From positions 459,350 to 523,349 of the forward strand of contig CAZSAP010000001.1 in assembly GCA_964604705.1 (NCBI GenBank): 64,000 bases of DNA. The letters are read 5' to 3'. Positions 24,905-33,433 of the stretch are shown in pieces. Origin of the DNA: JAAXVQ01 sp964604705 (GTDB taxonomy: Bacteria > Oederibacteriota > JAAXVQ01). The notes beneath the pieces are model-generated. The model ran no database searches. It had not been told where the DNA came from and saw only the letters and a program-made list of their open reading frames with translations. How positions within the stretch are numbered: position 1 is the stretch's first letter; every line of letters begins with the position of its first letter. Position numbers and translations under genes: made by a program.

Positions 24905-27456
24905 AGGTCGGTAAACTCCTTTCGGTTGATAAGGTAAACCCGGTATTTATCACCGTCGGCCCTGCGGCGCTGGTCTGACCGGACTTTGACTTTTTTAAGC
25001 CGCCGAGTCAGACGGTTGGTTTTATCCAGCCATTCAAATTCCTCTGTATCTTGAAAATATTTAAGAACTTTTTCGGCGTCAAAAATGATTGTGTCACCGT
25101 CAACCGCTTCGTTTTCCAGGTCATCGAGCATTGTCTTAAGGACTGTTAGAAGTTTATAGGTTTCGTTCTGGCTCACGTTTTCGGCCTGCTTTTCTTTCAC
25201 GGACTCTTTACTCAGTTCAGTCATAAGTGGGGTGAGCTTGACTTCATTGCTGGCAGCGTCAACGATATTTGCGAGGGCAAAAATAGGCTCCCAAATGTCC
25301 AGCTCCCGGTTGCCTAGATGGTTTGCTCCAAATATTGTATCGGTATGATAAAGGGTGGCAACCTGCGGCCCGTATAGGAGAGAAAAAGTATAGAGATCAT
25401 CCCGCAGCGTTCTTTGGAAGTTCTGAATTTCAGGGGTTTCCTTATACCGCTCAAGCTGTTCATTATCTTTTTTCCTTAAAAGCGGTATCCTGATTGTCCG
25501 GTCCTGCAAAACGTCATCTATGTCATTAATCCCGGCGAACATCTTAGGCGAGTAAGCATAGAAATCCCGGATGATAATTTGCCCCTTGCCAGTATGTTCC
25601 GCCCTCTTGACCATTCCGGATTTATTGAAACCAGCGTTCAGAATAGAAATCAAAGAACCATAAACGTCCTTATCCCGCTTTCTTAATTGCTCTACTTCAT
25701 CAATGAACATAGTTATCAAATTATTGGAAATGTCTCGGAAAATGACTGCCTCGGTGGGGCTGGTAATTAATTGGCCGTTAAACGCAAGCGTGGCGAGAAT
25801 TTCCATAAGAAGAGTTTTGCCGCTTCCCTTTTCTGCATTTAGCCAGACATAGGGGTAATACCGAAAAATCATAAAGCAATAGGTTCCCATAATCCAAAGG
25901 GTAAGCAAGCTGGCATAAGCTGGATTCGGGAAAATAATAAAACGGTTTATAAAATTTATGATCCGCGCAAACAGTTCCGGGATATCCACTTCTTGATTTT
26001 TTTCTACAAAAGCCAAAACCCCAGGGAGGGAGAAACGCGAAAAATCAATTGTGGCTTGTCTTAAACTGATACCATTTTCATACGCATCTTCAAACGGAAT
26101 GATTTTTCTATCAGAAGTCACCAAGCAGAAAGAATCTTTGGCCTTTACGGAAAAACTCATTTTCCCTTTATGGAAATCCTGGGCCGGATGAATAGTTTCC
26201 TTGAATTGCTCTTCTTGTAAAAGTTCAATCACTTTCCGCTTCGTAACCGGCTGCTTGGTCTCGGCAGCATTGCTTTTCTGGCGTAGGTCTTTAAGGTGTG
26301 TTTCAAAACTTTGTATATCTTTAGCCGTTAGCTCGAAATGATCCTTGATTGTATGCCGTAGGATCATATCGGCCTCATGAGTTTCCAAAGTCAACAATTC
26401 TGTGAAGATAGGTTCTAATCGTTCTGACAGTTGGGGACGGGGCAAATCCGCAGGAATGGACGTGATTAAAAATTCAATATAGCTTTTCGAATTATCAAGA
26501 AGGGTCCGATATTCTTCTGCGCTGTGATTGCGAAAAAAAACATTTATGTCCATCCCCTCACTTGGCAAGGCAACCAGCCGGGCTTTTTTGCCTAAGAGTT
26601 GGGCTATCTCCAGGGATGCTTTACGGCCTGCTTCATCGGTATCAAAACAAATATAAACCTTCTCGCAGCCATCTAATTTAGAAACCCATTCCTTTTTAAA
26701 ACTACTGGCCCCTAGAACTCCGCAACCATTAAACCCATGTTGAAGTAATGAATAAGTATCAATTTCACCTTCTGCCAATATGACCGATGATTGCTTGGCC
26801 GCTTGTTCATTGAAAAGATGTTCCAAGGGTATCTTCTCTGTTTGAAGCTTCTTGTGTGCTTTTTCAGGATAGCCCCGGCCAGTCATATAAACGACTTGGC
26901 CCATATAAAAATGCGGAAAGGTTATAAACCCTTTAAAATATTGAGCGCCGGAGTTTTCATAAACGATCCCGGCCAGGACTAAATCATCATGGTTTGACTT
27001 CAACACAGTTTCACCGTCACAAAAACCGATCATAAACCCGCTGATTGTTTCATCTGTAATCCCACGGCCATTGAGATAAGCCCGGACCTCGGTAGGCAAT
27101 TTCTCATGATACGTTTTAGCAGTTTCGGACAAAACCGATCTTATGGAATGATTGTGATTTTCAGAATGAAAACCATGATTGTTTTCAGGTATCGAAATGC
27201 CTTTGCGCCCGGCCAGGTTCTTCATGGCTTCTTTGAACTCAAGATTTTGGTTCCTCATTACAAAGCTGAAAACATCCCCACCCGCTCCGCAACCGAAGCA
27301 ATGGAAATATTGGTCTTTGAGGTTTACTGAAAAGCTAGGTGTGCTGTCATCGTGGAATGGGCATTTGCCCTTAAAACTTTTATCCAGCGGGACTACTTCA
27401 CCGATCACTTCTTGTATCGGGTTAGCACTTCGAATTTGTTCTTTTAAATCGTTCAT
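24883..27456 (-). CDS. Primase-helicase of the element (CHC2 zinc finger, TOPRIM, P-loop ATPase)
   Basis: 857 residues. The N-terminus has a CHC2 zinc finger (KCPFHDDSTPSFSV, HCFGCGAGGD, about residues 30-80), then a TOPRIM fold (VILAEGEIDTYSLLQHGFNG and ICFDTDEAGRKAS, about 220-290), a linker, and a P-loop ATPase with Walker A GSGKTLL near 540 and a Walker B-like TMFIDEVEQL about 50 residues later. The C-terminus holds a small basic wing region. It would prime and unwind element DNA during replication or transfer. The ATG at 27456 (MNDLKEQ) has TGGAG ahead and is preferred over 27471. Largest gene of the element and the first of a minus-strand run. Confidence 0.88.
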   Translation of the reverse strand: MNDLKEQIRSANPIQEVIGEVVPLDKSFKGKCPFHDDSTPSFSVNLKDQYFHCFGCGAGGDVFSFVMRNQNLEFKEAMKNLAGRKGISIPENNHGFHSENHNHSIRSVLSETAKTYHEKLPTEVRAYLNGRGITDETISGFMIGFCDGETVLKSNHDDLVLAGIVYENSGAQYFKGFITFPHFYMGQVVYMTGRGYPEKAHKKLQTEKIPLEHLFNEQAAKQSSVILAEGEIDTYSLLQHGFNGCGVLGASSFKKEWVSKLDGCEKVYICFDTDEAGRKASLEIAQLLGKKARLVALPSEGMDINVFFRNHSAEEYRTLLDNSKSYIEFLITSIPADLPRPQLSERLEPIFTELLTLETHEADMILRHTIKDHFELTAKDIQSFETHLKDLRQKSNAAETKQPVTKRKVIELLQEEQFKETIHPAQDFHKGKMSFSVKAKDSFCLVTSDRKIIPFEDAYENGISLRQATIDFSRFSLPGVLAFVEKNQEVDIPELFARIINFINRFIIFPNPAYASLLTLWIMGTYCFMIFRYYPYVWLNAEKGSGKTLLMEILATLAFNGQLITSPTEAVIFRDISNNLITMFIDEVEQLRKRDKDVYGSLISILNAGFNKSGMVKRAEHTGKGQIIIRDFYAYSPKMFAGINDIDDVLQDRTIRIPLLRKKDNEQLERYKETPEIQNFQRTLRDDLYTFSLLYGPQVATLYHTDTIFGANHLGNRELDIWEPIFALANIVDAASNEVKLTPLMTELSKESVKEKQAENVSQNETYKLLTVLKTMLDDLENEAVDGDTIIFDAEKVLKYFQDTEEFEWLDKTNRLTRRLKKVKVRSDQRRRADGDKYRVYLINRKEFTDLCERFKI

Positions 27457-27496
27457 GACTGTTATCTCCATATCAATTCAATATTCCAGGTAATTG

Positions 27497-27721
27497 CTAG
27501 ACATTGAAAACCAAAGTTTTCAAATCCTGGACGGCATTTTTGAAAGCCGTTATGTTGACCAAGCCGCCATTGAAAAACTCATGAATCAAAGACTGACGGT
27601 CTGGCTGATCTTCGAAAATAAATAGAGTTTTCTTCCCTTCCTTCTTCGTTTCCTGAAGGTGAAACCCCTTGGCTTTCAAATAGGCTGAAAGGTAAAGATC
27701 ACTCGTTGAATACGGCTGCAT
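27497..27721 (-). CDS. DUF5659-like small protein
   Basis: 74 residues from the ATG at 27721 (MQPYSTSDLYLSAYLKAKGF). The STSDLYLxAxLKAKG start and later FIFEDQ match the DUF5659 family, small proteins of mobile elements with unknown function. It overlaps the preceding reading frame by 23 bp. An upstream in-frame start exists but gives a basic, unlikely extension. Confidence 0.7.
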   Translation of the reverse strand: MQPYSTSDLYLSAYLKAKGFHLQETKKEGKKTLFIFEDQPDRQSLIHEFFNGGLVNITAFKNAVQDLKTLVFNV

Positions 27722-27881
27722 GGTTTTCTTCCATCCCTTTTTCAATTTCAATTTGCGGCAGCTTTGCCGCCTCTTGATTTTGTTTCTCAAGGACTTGGCG
27801 CACAATGATCCGGGCAAGAAAAGTTAATCCTTGTCTAAACTCCGGCCTGCTTTCAATTGATGAAACGGAATAATTCTTCAA
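27699..27881 (-). CDS. Small hypothetical protein, 60 aa, probable TTG start
   Basis: Not recognised. The frame begins at a TTG with AAGGA about 9 nt upstream and overlaps its neighbours by 29 and 23 bp, as in tightly packed element operons. Sequence: SSIESRPEFRQGLTFLARI, then a polar helix. No ATG gives a sensible product, so the start is uncertain. Confidence 0.45.
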   Translation of the reverse strand: MKNYSVSSIESRPEFRQGLTFLARIIVRQVLEKQNQEAAKLPQIEIEKGMEENHAAVFNE

Positions 27882-28068
27882 AAGCTTTTTCCTTAAAATA
27901 TGTTTGGATTTTCACTCGTGTTTTCGGCGATGGGTTTTTATCTCCATTCAATAATTGCGCCATATGCCCAGAAGTAACGCCGATTTTATTTGCAAGCCAG
28001 TTTTGTGTCATATGTTTCTGGGCGAGCATTTTCCGTACTTCTCGTCCCTTGAGTTTGACTTTCAGCAT
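27853..28068 (-). CDS. Small XRE-family DNA-binding protein
   Basis: 71 residues forming one helix-turn-helix (HMTQNWLANKIGVTSGHMAQLLNG). First gene of the minus-strand element operon and divergent from the XRE/ImmA pair at 28235, so it is well placed to regulate both directions. The 166-bp intergenic region is AT-rich and contains two GTTTAC boxes (about 28190-28214). Start ATG at 28068 with GGTGGTG upstream. Confidence 0.85.
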   Translation of the reverse strand: MLKVKLKGREVRKMLAQKHMTQNWLANKIGVTSGHMAQLLNGDKNPSPKTRVKIQTYFKEKAFEELFRFIN

Positions 28069-28234
28069 TAAAAATCACCACCCCGAAATAAACTTTAGAT
28101 ATAAAAAAGTTAACTTAAGAACAATATAGCGAGCAACTCTTGGGCTGTCAAGATCAAACATCCCATAGTATTAAAAATCGCTTGCCAAAGTTTACTACCA
28201 GATGTATAGTTTACGAGCCAGGGGAGGTGCGACT

Positions 28235-28648
28235 ATGAAAGGACAAGAAAAAATTGAAAAAGAAAAAAGGCAAAAAGAAGTCGGAGCATACTTACAGAAT
28301 TTGCGGAAAGTTAAAAACGTCTCGGTGAAAGAGGTTGCGAAAGAAATCGGATTTTCAGGTCCATATCTTTATCAAGTAGAATATGGAAAGAAAGCCCTTT
28401 CTGATCCAACTTGGTTTATTAAATTGGCAGAATATTATGGTGTCCCGGTAGATGAACTTTTAAGAAAAGCCGGATATTTGCCTGGAAACAAAGATCAAAC
28501 GGCGGATATAGAAAGTCGATTTCTTGATGCAATCGGTGACCCGCAATTCAGTTATGGGACAAGATTGAAAGGGAAAGTCAATTTAGACGTTAAAAAATTC
28601 ATCGTCGAGATGTATGAAAGATTAAAAGATAACAAAAAAAAGGGATAA
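28235..28648 (+). CDS. XRE-family repressor of the element
   Basis: 137 residues from the ATG at 28235, which has GGAGGT 6 nt ahead. The HTH is VSVKEVAKEIGFSGPYLYQVEYGKKALS; the following part (WFIKLAEYYGVPVDELLRKAGYLPG) is the usual SinR/immunity-repressor extension. The next gene encodes an ImmA-type peptidase, so the pair matches ImmR/ImmA control of integrative elements, where the peptidase destroys the repressor after DNA damage. Read as the master repressor of this element. Confidence 0.87.
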   Translation: MKGQEKIEKEKRQKEVGAYLQNLRKVKNVSVKEVAKEIGFSGPYLYQVEYGKKALSDPTWFIKLAEYYGVPVDELLRKAGYLPGNKDQTADIESRFLDAIGDPQFSYGTRLKGKVNLDVKKFIVEMYERLKDNKKKG

Positions 28649-28652
28649 TTTA

Positions 28653-29636
28653 ATGGAGACAGAGGCGGCTAAAAAACGAGTGTTGACCATCGATAAATTT
28701 TGCAGTTGGTTTGCAAATAAATATCAAAAATTCGACTATCGTGGAATGGAAATCAAAACACTCGCTTCGGATTTCAGTAATATGTTTCAACTGAAATATC
28801 CTTTGACCGCTGACCAGTTAGTGAAAGTTTGTTTTAATTCGAGCTATGAAGTTGAAACATTTAAAGAAGGCCGGAAATCACGTGGTTTTAATTTTACGTT
28901 AGGCGAAAAGGTGGTTATTTGCTTTAAAGAAAATGATTCGCCTACAGGTCAGATTCATTCTTTGCTTCATGAATTATTCGAGATAATCGATAAAAGGTTA
29001 TGGCCATTTTCAACCGGAGACTATAGAAAGCCAAAAGGAATTCTTGAATTGGATGCTGACCAATTTGCTGCTTATGTGCATTTACCAGATGGAAAAGTTT
29101 TTGAATGGATAACCAATAATGGCTTTGATGTTTTCGGACTAAAAGAACTAACGAATTGTTCATACGCAACGGCGCTTATACGGTTTAATGAAGTCCTTTG
29201 CAATATCACTCCGCAAAGCACTAATGAGTACGTTCCAGTAATTGGCATTTTATATGAACGTCCATATTGGGAAAATCAGTCATCCGTTAGAATGCCGAGA
29301 TTACAACTAAAACATTATACAAAGAGCCGGGGGTTCACCTTTAGGTTACAGCGGACTGAACTTAATGAACTTTTATTCTCATCACCAAGAACGCACGATT
29401 TGACTATCTCAAAACTTATAAGTGTTTTTTCGAAATCAAGAGCCAACATTTTATTGCAAAATTTTAAGATGACCTTTAAAGGTCGTGATTTAATGGTTGA
29501 TGTTCTTGTTCGAACTGTTAATTGGCATAGGTATAAAGGGACGGCGAAAATATTGATTCAAATAATACCATCGGAGCATTCTTATCTTAGAGATTTGGCG
29601 GACAACCTTAATTTCAAAAAAGAAAATATGGCTTAG
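28653..29636 (+). CDS. ImmA/IrrE-like (M78) protein with HELFE motif
   Basis: 327 residues, 4 bp after the repressor gene. The peptidase region near residue 108 reads SLLHELFEIIDK, and the second motif near 133 reads LELDADQFAAYVHLP, which corresponds to the ExxAxxFA block of M78 proteins. The usual HExxH has Glu in place of the second His (HELFE), so zinc binding may be altered or use another ligand. The C-terminal half (about 200-320) is not recognised. Expected role: cleave or bind the repressor and so trigger the element. Confidence 0.75.
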   Translation: METEAAKKRVLTIDKFCSWFANKYQKFDYRGMEIKTLASDFSNMFQLKYPLTADQLVKVCFNSSYEVETFKEGRKSRGFNFTLGEKVVICFKENDSPTGQIHSLLHELFEIIDKRLWPFSTGDYRKPKGILELDADQFAAYVHLPDGKVFEWITNNGFDVFGLKELTNCSYATALIRFNEVLCNITPQSTNEYVPVIGILYERPYWENQSSVRMPRLQLKHYTKSRGFTFRLQRTELNELLFSSPRTHDLTISKLISVFSKSRANILLQNFKMTFKGRDLMVDVLVRTVNWHRYKGTAKILIQIIPSEHSYLRDLADNLNFKKENMA

Positions 29637-29679
29637 CTAGGGGAACAATATCATGATGGCAAATTGGAGAAAATAAAAA

Positions 29680-31290
29680 ATGAAAGTCGCCCTCTATGTC
29701 CGCGTAAGCTCCGAAAAACAGGCTGAGAAAGACCTCTCCATCGTCGCCCAGCTTAAAGCTCTCCGTGAGTACGCCGGGAAACACGGCTGGACAGTTGTGA
29801 CCGAGTTCAAAGACGAGGCTGAAAGCGCCCGGACTGCCAACCGCCCCGCCTTCCAGGAAATGATCGGTCATGCTAAACGGGCTGACAAACCCTTTGACGC
29901 TATCCTGATTTGGAAATTCTCGCGCTTCGCCCGTAACCGTGAAGACGCCATTATCTATAAAGCTCTGCTCCGCAAGCGCGGCGTTTCGGTCATTTCAATG
30001 AATGAACAAATTGAAGACTCCCCCGCTGGTAAAATGCTGGAAGGTATGATTGAAGTAATGGATGAGTTCTATTCTGCCAATTTGGGCCAAGATACGATCC
30101 GGGGCTTGAAAGAAAACGCTTCTAGGGGTTTCTTGAATGGTTGTAGTTCCATGGGTTATAAAGCCAAGAAGGTCATGGACGGCAACAACATGCGGAGTAA
30201 GTCGGAACTGGATGAAACCTATGCCCCGATCATCAAACGGATATTCAAAATGAGCTTGGCCGGTCTTGGCCTTAAAGAGATTGCCAAGACCTTAAACGCC
30301 GAAGGAATCAAGACCAACAAAGGCAAACTCTGGAGCAATTCAATCATTGGCTATATCCTCAAAAACGAGACTTACACCGGAACCATGATTTACAACCGAA
30401 AAAGCAGGCATAAAGCCAGCGCTAACCACCCCGCCGAAGTCATCCGGCTTGAAAATAACCATACGGCCATCATTTCACGGGAAGACTTCGAATCTGTCCA
30501 AAAGCTCGTTGCTGCCCGAAGCCCTAAAATCATTCATCCCCGGAGCATAAACAGCGATTATCTTTTAAGTGGGTTGCTGTACTGCGGAAAATGCGGATCA
30601 AAATTAATCGGCAGTTCGGCCAAGTCCGGACGGTTTGCCTATTACACATGCAGCACCTACGCCAAAAAAGGCAAAAAAGCTTGTGACATGAAGCTCTTGA
30701 ATCAGACGCAAATTGAAAACTTGGTCATTGACCGGCTAAGGACAAACGTATTAACCGAACAAAACCTTACGGAACTTTTCAACATTTTTCAGGAAGAGGC
30801 AAAACAAACCTCAACGGATTCTAAAGATCGGCTGGAGAGCTTAGATAGGCAGCTTGAGGGCTTAAAAAACCGCCTTGGGAAGCTCTATAACAGCTTGGAA
30901 AGCGGTAAGCTGGACGTGGATGATCTTGCGCCCCGGATAAAGGAAATCAAAGGGCAAATCGAAGCCCTAGAGGCTCAAAAAGCGGAGGTATTAGCGGCCA
31001 GTCAACCGCAAACCGCTTCCCTTGACATGCCCACCTTAAAAGCCTACGTTCAAGACCTCGCCGATCTGCTCAAGAAAGGCTCCATTGTAGAGCAAAGAGG
31101 GTTTCTACGCTCGTTTGTGAAGCGGATAGATGTTAACCACCCGCAGGTCACAATTGAGTATTTATTCCCATTAAATAAAGAAAAGGCAGAACCCCTCGAA
31201 AGAGAAGTTCTGCCTATTAACAAGCTTGGCTCCTTGGGCTGGACTCGAACCAGCAACCCTTCGGTTAACAGCCGAATGCTCCACCATTGA
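29680..31290 (+). CDS. Large serine recombinase (integrase) running into tRNA-Asn
   Basis: 536 residues. The resolvase domain starts ALYVRVSSEKQAEKDLS with catalytic Ser10 and Arg8; further blocks are LIWKFSRFARNREDA and VMDEFYSANL. A recombinase domain and a zinc ribbon (CGKCGSKLIG, then CSTYAKKGKKACD) follow, then a coiled coil (about 380-440). The final ~21 codons (GSLGWTRTSNPSVNS) are the antisense of the tRNA-Asn gene, so the natural end before integration was probably different. It catalyses insertion and excision of the element. TTGGAG precedes the ATG. Confidence 0.95.
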   Translation: MKVALYVRVSSEKQAEKDLSIVAQLKALREYAGKHGWTVVTEFKDEAESARTANRPAFQEMIGHAKRADKPFDAILIWKFSRFARNREDAIIYKALLRKRGVSVISMNEQIEDSPAGKMLEGMIEVMDEFYSANLGQDTIRGLKENASRGFLNGCSSMGYKAKKVMDGNNMRSKSELDETYAPIIKRIFKMSLAGLGLKEIAKTLNAEGIKTNKGKLWSNSIIGYILKNETYTGTMIYNRKSRHKASANHPAEVIRLENNHTAIISREDFESVQKLVAARSPKIIHPRSINSDYLLSGLLYCGKCGSKLIGSSAKSGRFAYYTCSTYAKKGKKACDMKLLNQTQIENLVIDRLRTNVLTEQNLTELFNIFQEEAKQTSTDSKDRLESLDRQLEGLKNRLGKLYNSLESGKLDVDDLAPRIKEIKGQIEALEAQKAEVLAASQPQTASLDMPTLKAYVQDLADLLKKGSIVEQRGFLRSFVKRIDVNHPQVTIEYLFPLNKEKAEPLEREVLPINKLGSLGWTRTSNPSVNSRMLHH

Positions 31291-31301
31291 GCTACCAAGG
31301 A
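31227..31301 (-). tRNA. tRNA-Asn (anticodon GTT), CCA encoded
   Basis: 75 nt on the minus strand. The 7-bp acceptor stem TCCTTGG/CCAAGGA closes the molecule, discriminator G and the CCA end are encoded. The anticodon arm is TTCGGCTGTTAACCGAA with GTT in the loop, and the T arm is GCTGG-TTCGAGT-CCAGC. The serine recombinase frame enters from the 3' side, so the 3' end of this tRNA is the likely attachment site of the element. The 115 bp to the next gene show nothing else. Confidence 0.96.
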
Positions 31302-31416
31302 ATATTTCCGGAGGTGAACTTCAAAACAGTTGGAGCATATTATCAAATTACGCATAAAAATCAAGAAAAAAATTCAAACCGTTTTTACAGAAACCCCTGA
31401 GGCATTTTCCTTTATT

Positions 31417-32265
31417 TTAGCGAGACTTCACTTCGCCTTGCAAGCTAATCTCTACACGTTCCAATGGAATTTTCTTTTTACTGTTCTGAATCGCATCTTT
31501 TACCATTTCCACCAATCCAAAACAACAAGGAACTTCCATATGCAAAACGGTGACGGATTTAACGTCGTTGTTCTTGAAAATTGCCGTTAATTTGTCCGCG
31601 TACGCTTCTCCATCATCCAATTTCGGACAACCGATGGCCAAAACTTTACCCTTTAGAAAGTCTGTATTAAAACTCGGCAAAGAAAAAGCCACACAATCGG
31701 CCGCAATCAATACATCTGCATTTTTAAAATACGGAGCCGATGGATTAATTAGATGGAGCTGAATGGGCCAAGTCTGAAGATTGGATTCACGTGAGAGCGC
31801 ACCGGCTTCACTCGGGGTTGATTCACTCGCTTTGGCAGTGGGTTTCAATTCCCGAATACGTGAACCCGGGCATCCTCCGTGATGGGCATGTACCGCCGGA
31901 CCCGTTTCACAAGGATTGGACAACCCTTTCTTTTTCAAGAAGGCCACCGCTTGCTGATACAGCGCATCCTCGCCATGCGAGCGCAAATGTTCCAAATGCG
32001 CCCGAGTTGTATTCTCGCCTTGCCTCACAATGTTTTCCATCACCTTATCTTCACTGTAAGGTTCCGCCTCCCTTTCCTCAATGGTGATGGCTCCCTGCGG
32101 GCAATGCCCAATACACGCGCCCAACCCATCGCAAAACAAATCGCTTATTAAGCGAGCTTTTCCGTCAATTATTTGCAATGCACCTTCTGGACAATTAGGA
32201 ACACACAGTTTGCATCCATTGCACAAACCTTCGTCTATTTTGATGATTTTTCGTTTTATTCCCAT
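31417..32265 (-). CDS. 2[4Fe-4S] ferredoxin-domain protein of anaerobes
   Basis: 282 residues. The N-terminal ferredoxin has two cysteine sets (CNGCKLCVPNCPEGA and CDGLGACIGHCPQGAI). A linker with HAHHGGCPGSRIRELK follows, then an alpha/beta domain with ADCVAFSLPSFNTDFLKGK, AIGCPKLDD and HMEVPCCFGLVEM. This architecture is common in anaerobes, often near hcp and CRP/FNR regulators, and is taken as a redox protein of unknown partner. An FNR-like site lies about 75-90 bp upstream. The start has a weak purine tract. Confidence 0.85.
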   Translation of the reverse strand: MGIKRKIIKIDEGLCNGCKLCVPNCPEGALQIIDGKARLISDLFCDGLGACIGHCPQGAITIEEREAEPYSEDKVMENIVRQGENTTRAHLEHLRSHGEDALYQQAVAFLKKKGLSNPCETGPAVHAHHGGCPGSRIRELKPTAKASESTPSEAGALSRESNLQTWPIQLHLINPSAPYFKNADVLIAADCVAFSLPSFNTDFLKGKVLAIGCPKLDDGEAYADKLTAIFKNNDVKSVTVLHMEVPCCFGLVEMVKDAIQNSKKKIPLERVEISLQGEVKSR

Positions 32266-32338
32266 GACCGTCTCCTCAATGCCGATATTTAAATATTCTT
32301 GCTGGTTATGTTTATATCAAACTGTCTTAATTGCTTCC

Positions 32339-32352
32339 TTGATCTAGGTCAA
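32339..32352. promoter_or_regulatory. FNR/CRP-type palindrome
   Basis: TTGATCTAGGTCAA matches the TTGAT-N4-ATCAA consensus in nine of ten arm positions. It lies 74 bp upstream of the divergent ferredoxin gene, a good place for a CRP/FNR-type activator. The remaining ~340 bp up to the ABC operon show no gene. Confidence 0.55.
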
Positions 32353-32620
32353 GCCACGAATATGCCAAACTGCGATTATTCCATCGTGTTTGTATGCTCG
32401 ACAATAAATCCTGCTTACACTACCGATACATGGCCTAACCACAAGCTAAGGTGTGGGAAACAACATCACAAACAACACATTTCCTACTTGCCACCTCACA
32501 TGTCGTTGTTTATACTTTTACGTTATTATAGTAACAAAGTTTTAGCACTCGTGTGTTAAACTTCACGGTTAGAACTGCTGGAAATACTTTGTCACGCACC
32601 TGTTACTCATTTTTACAATC

Positions 32621-32656
32621 TTGAATTTGACGTATTCAATCAGGATGTGATATTCA
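32621..32656 (+). promoter_or_regulatory. Putative promoter of the ABC/FtsX operon
   Basis: TTGACG (32627-32632), 18 bp, TATTCA (32651-32656). An inverted repeat TTGAAT-N7-ATTCAA (32621-32639) covers the -35 and may be an operator. The start codon follows 35 bp later. Confidence 0.45.
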
Positions 32657-32691
32657 TAATTCATCCTAAATCCAAACGAACGGGGTCAGCC

Positions 32692-33384
32692 ATGAAAAAA
32701 AGTCAGAAGAACATCATTGAGATCAGTCAGTTGACCAAGAATTATCCGCTTGGTAACACCACGGTCCATGCCCTGCGTGGCATTGATCTAACCGTGGAAG
32801 AAGGTGCCTTCACCAGCATCATCGGCCCTTCGGGAAGTGGAAAAACCACCTTGTTGAACATCATTGGGTGCATTGATACCGCGACCGGAGGAAGTGTCAA
32901 GGTCGCCGGTCAAGAAATCACCGGACTTAACGACAAACAGATTACCGATCTTCGCCTGCACACCATCGGATTTATTTTTCAAACGTTTAATCTCATTCCG
33001 GTTTTGGATGTTTTGGAGAACATCGAATTCCCACTCTTACTCATGAAGAAACATTCAGCCTCGGAAGTACGTAAGCGAGCAGAAAAACTGGCAGACATGG
33101 TGGGATTGGGCGAGCATGTCAAACACCGTCCCGCGGAATTATCCGGTGGGCAACGCCAACGTGTTGCCATTGCCCGTGCTCTGGTAACCTCACCGTCTTT
33201 AGTCTTAGCCGACGAACCTACGGCCAATCTGGACTCGGTGACCGGCGGTCAAATTTTAGAGATCATGCGCGAAATGAACCAATTGGAAAAAACCACATTT
33301 ATTTTTTCTACGCATGACGCCAATGTACTTAAGTACGCCAATGGCACCACCAAGCTCAAAGACGGATTGATTGTAGCCAAGTAA
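32692..33384 (+). CDS. ABC transporter ATP-binding protein, MacB/LolD type
   Basis: 230 residues from the ATG at 32692 (MKKSQKN); an upstream in-frame start to 32647 lies in the promoter region. Walker A GPSGSGKTT, Q-loop FQTFNLIP, signature LSGGQRQRV, Walker B VLADEPTANLD and the H-loop STHD are all present. LolD/MacB-type ATPases drive FtsX-fold permeases, two of which follow. They do not transport by the usual route but pull on periplasmic partners (mechanotransmission), often for lipoproteins, lipids or peptides. First gene of a five-gene operon. Confidence 0.93.
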   Translation: MKKSQKNIIEISQLTKNYPLGNTTVHALRGIDLTVEEGAFTSIIGPSGSGKTTLLNIIGCIDTATGGSVKVAGQEITGLNDKQITDLRLHTIGFIFQTFNLIPVLDVLENIEFPLLLMKKHSASEVRKRAEKLADMVGLGEHVKHRPAELSGGQRQRVAIARALVTSPSLVLADEPTANLDSVTGGQILEIMREMNQLEKTTFIFSTHDANVLKYANGTTKLKDGLIVAK

Positions 33385-33433
33385 TTCCGAACCTAACGGT
33401 TCGAAAAAAATCTTCCCGAAAACGAGGACGACC

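Larger units (their letters stand above)
18987..31233. mobile_element. Integrative element at tRNA-Asn with restriction-modification cargo
   Basis: About 12 kb, AT-richer than both flanks. Right edge: the serine recombinase running into the 3' end of tRNA-Asn. Left edge: between the terminator upstream of ilvC and the recombinase-tail remnant; the exact point is unsure. The 7-mer TGGCTCC occurs at 18987-18993 and at the tRNA end (31227-31233) in the same orientation, which may be the core repeat but is short. Contents: vsr, controller, candidate endonuclease, methyltransferase, a membrane protein, family proteins of mobile elements, primase-helicase, XRE regulators, ImmA-like protein and integrase. 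Confidence 0.7.

Noticed and set aside
33389..33404. Hairpin CGAACC-N4-GGTTCG after the ABC ATPase gene as a TetR operator
   Set aside because: Differs from the 27-bp TetR palindrome in length and arms, and has no T-run, so neither operator nor terminator is supported.
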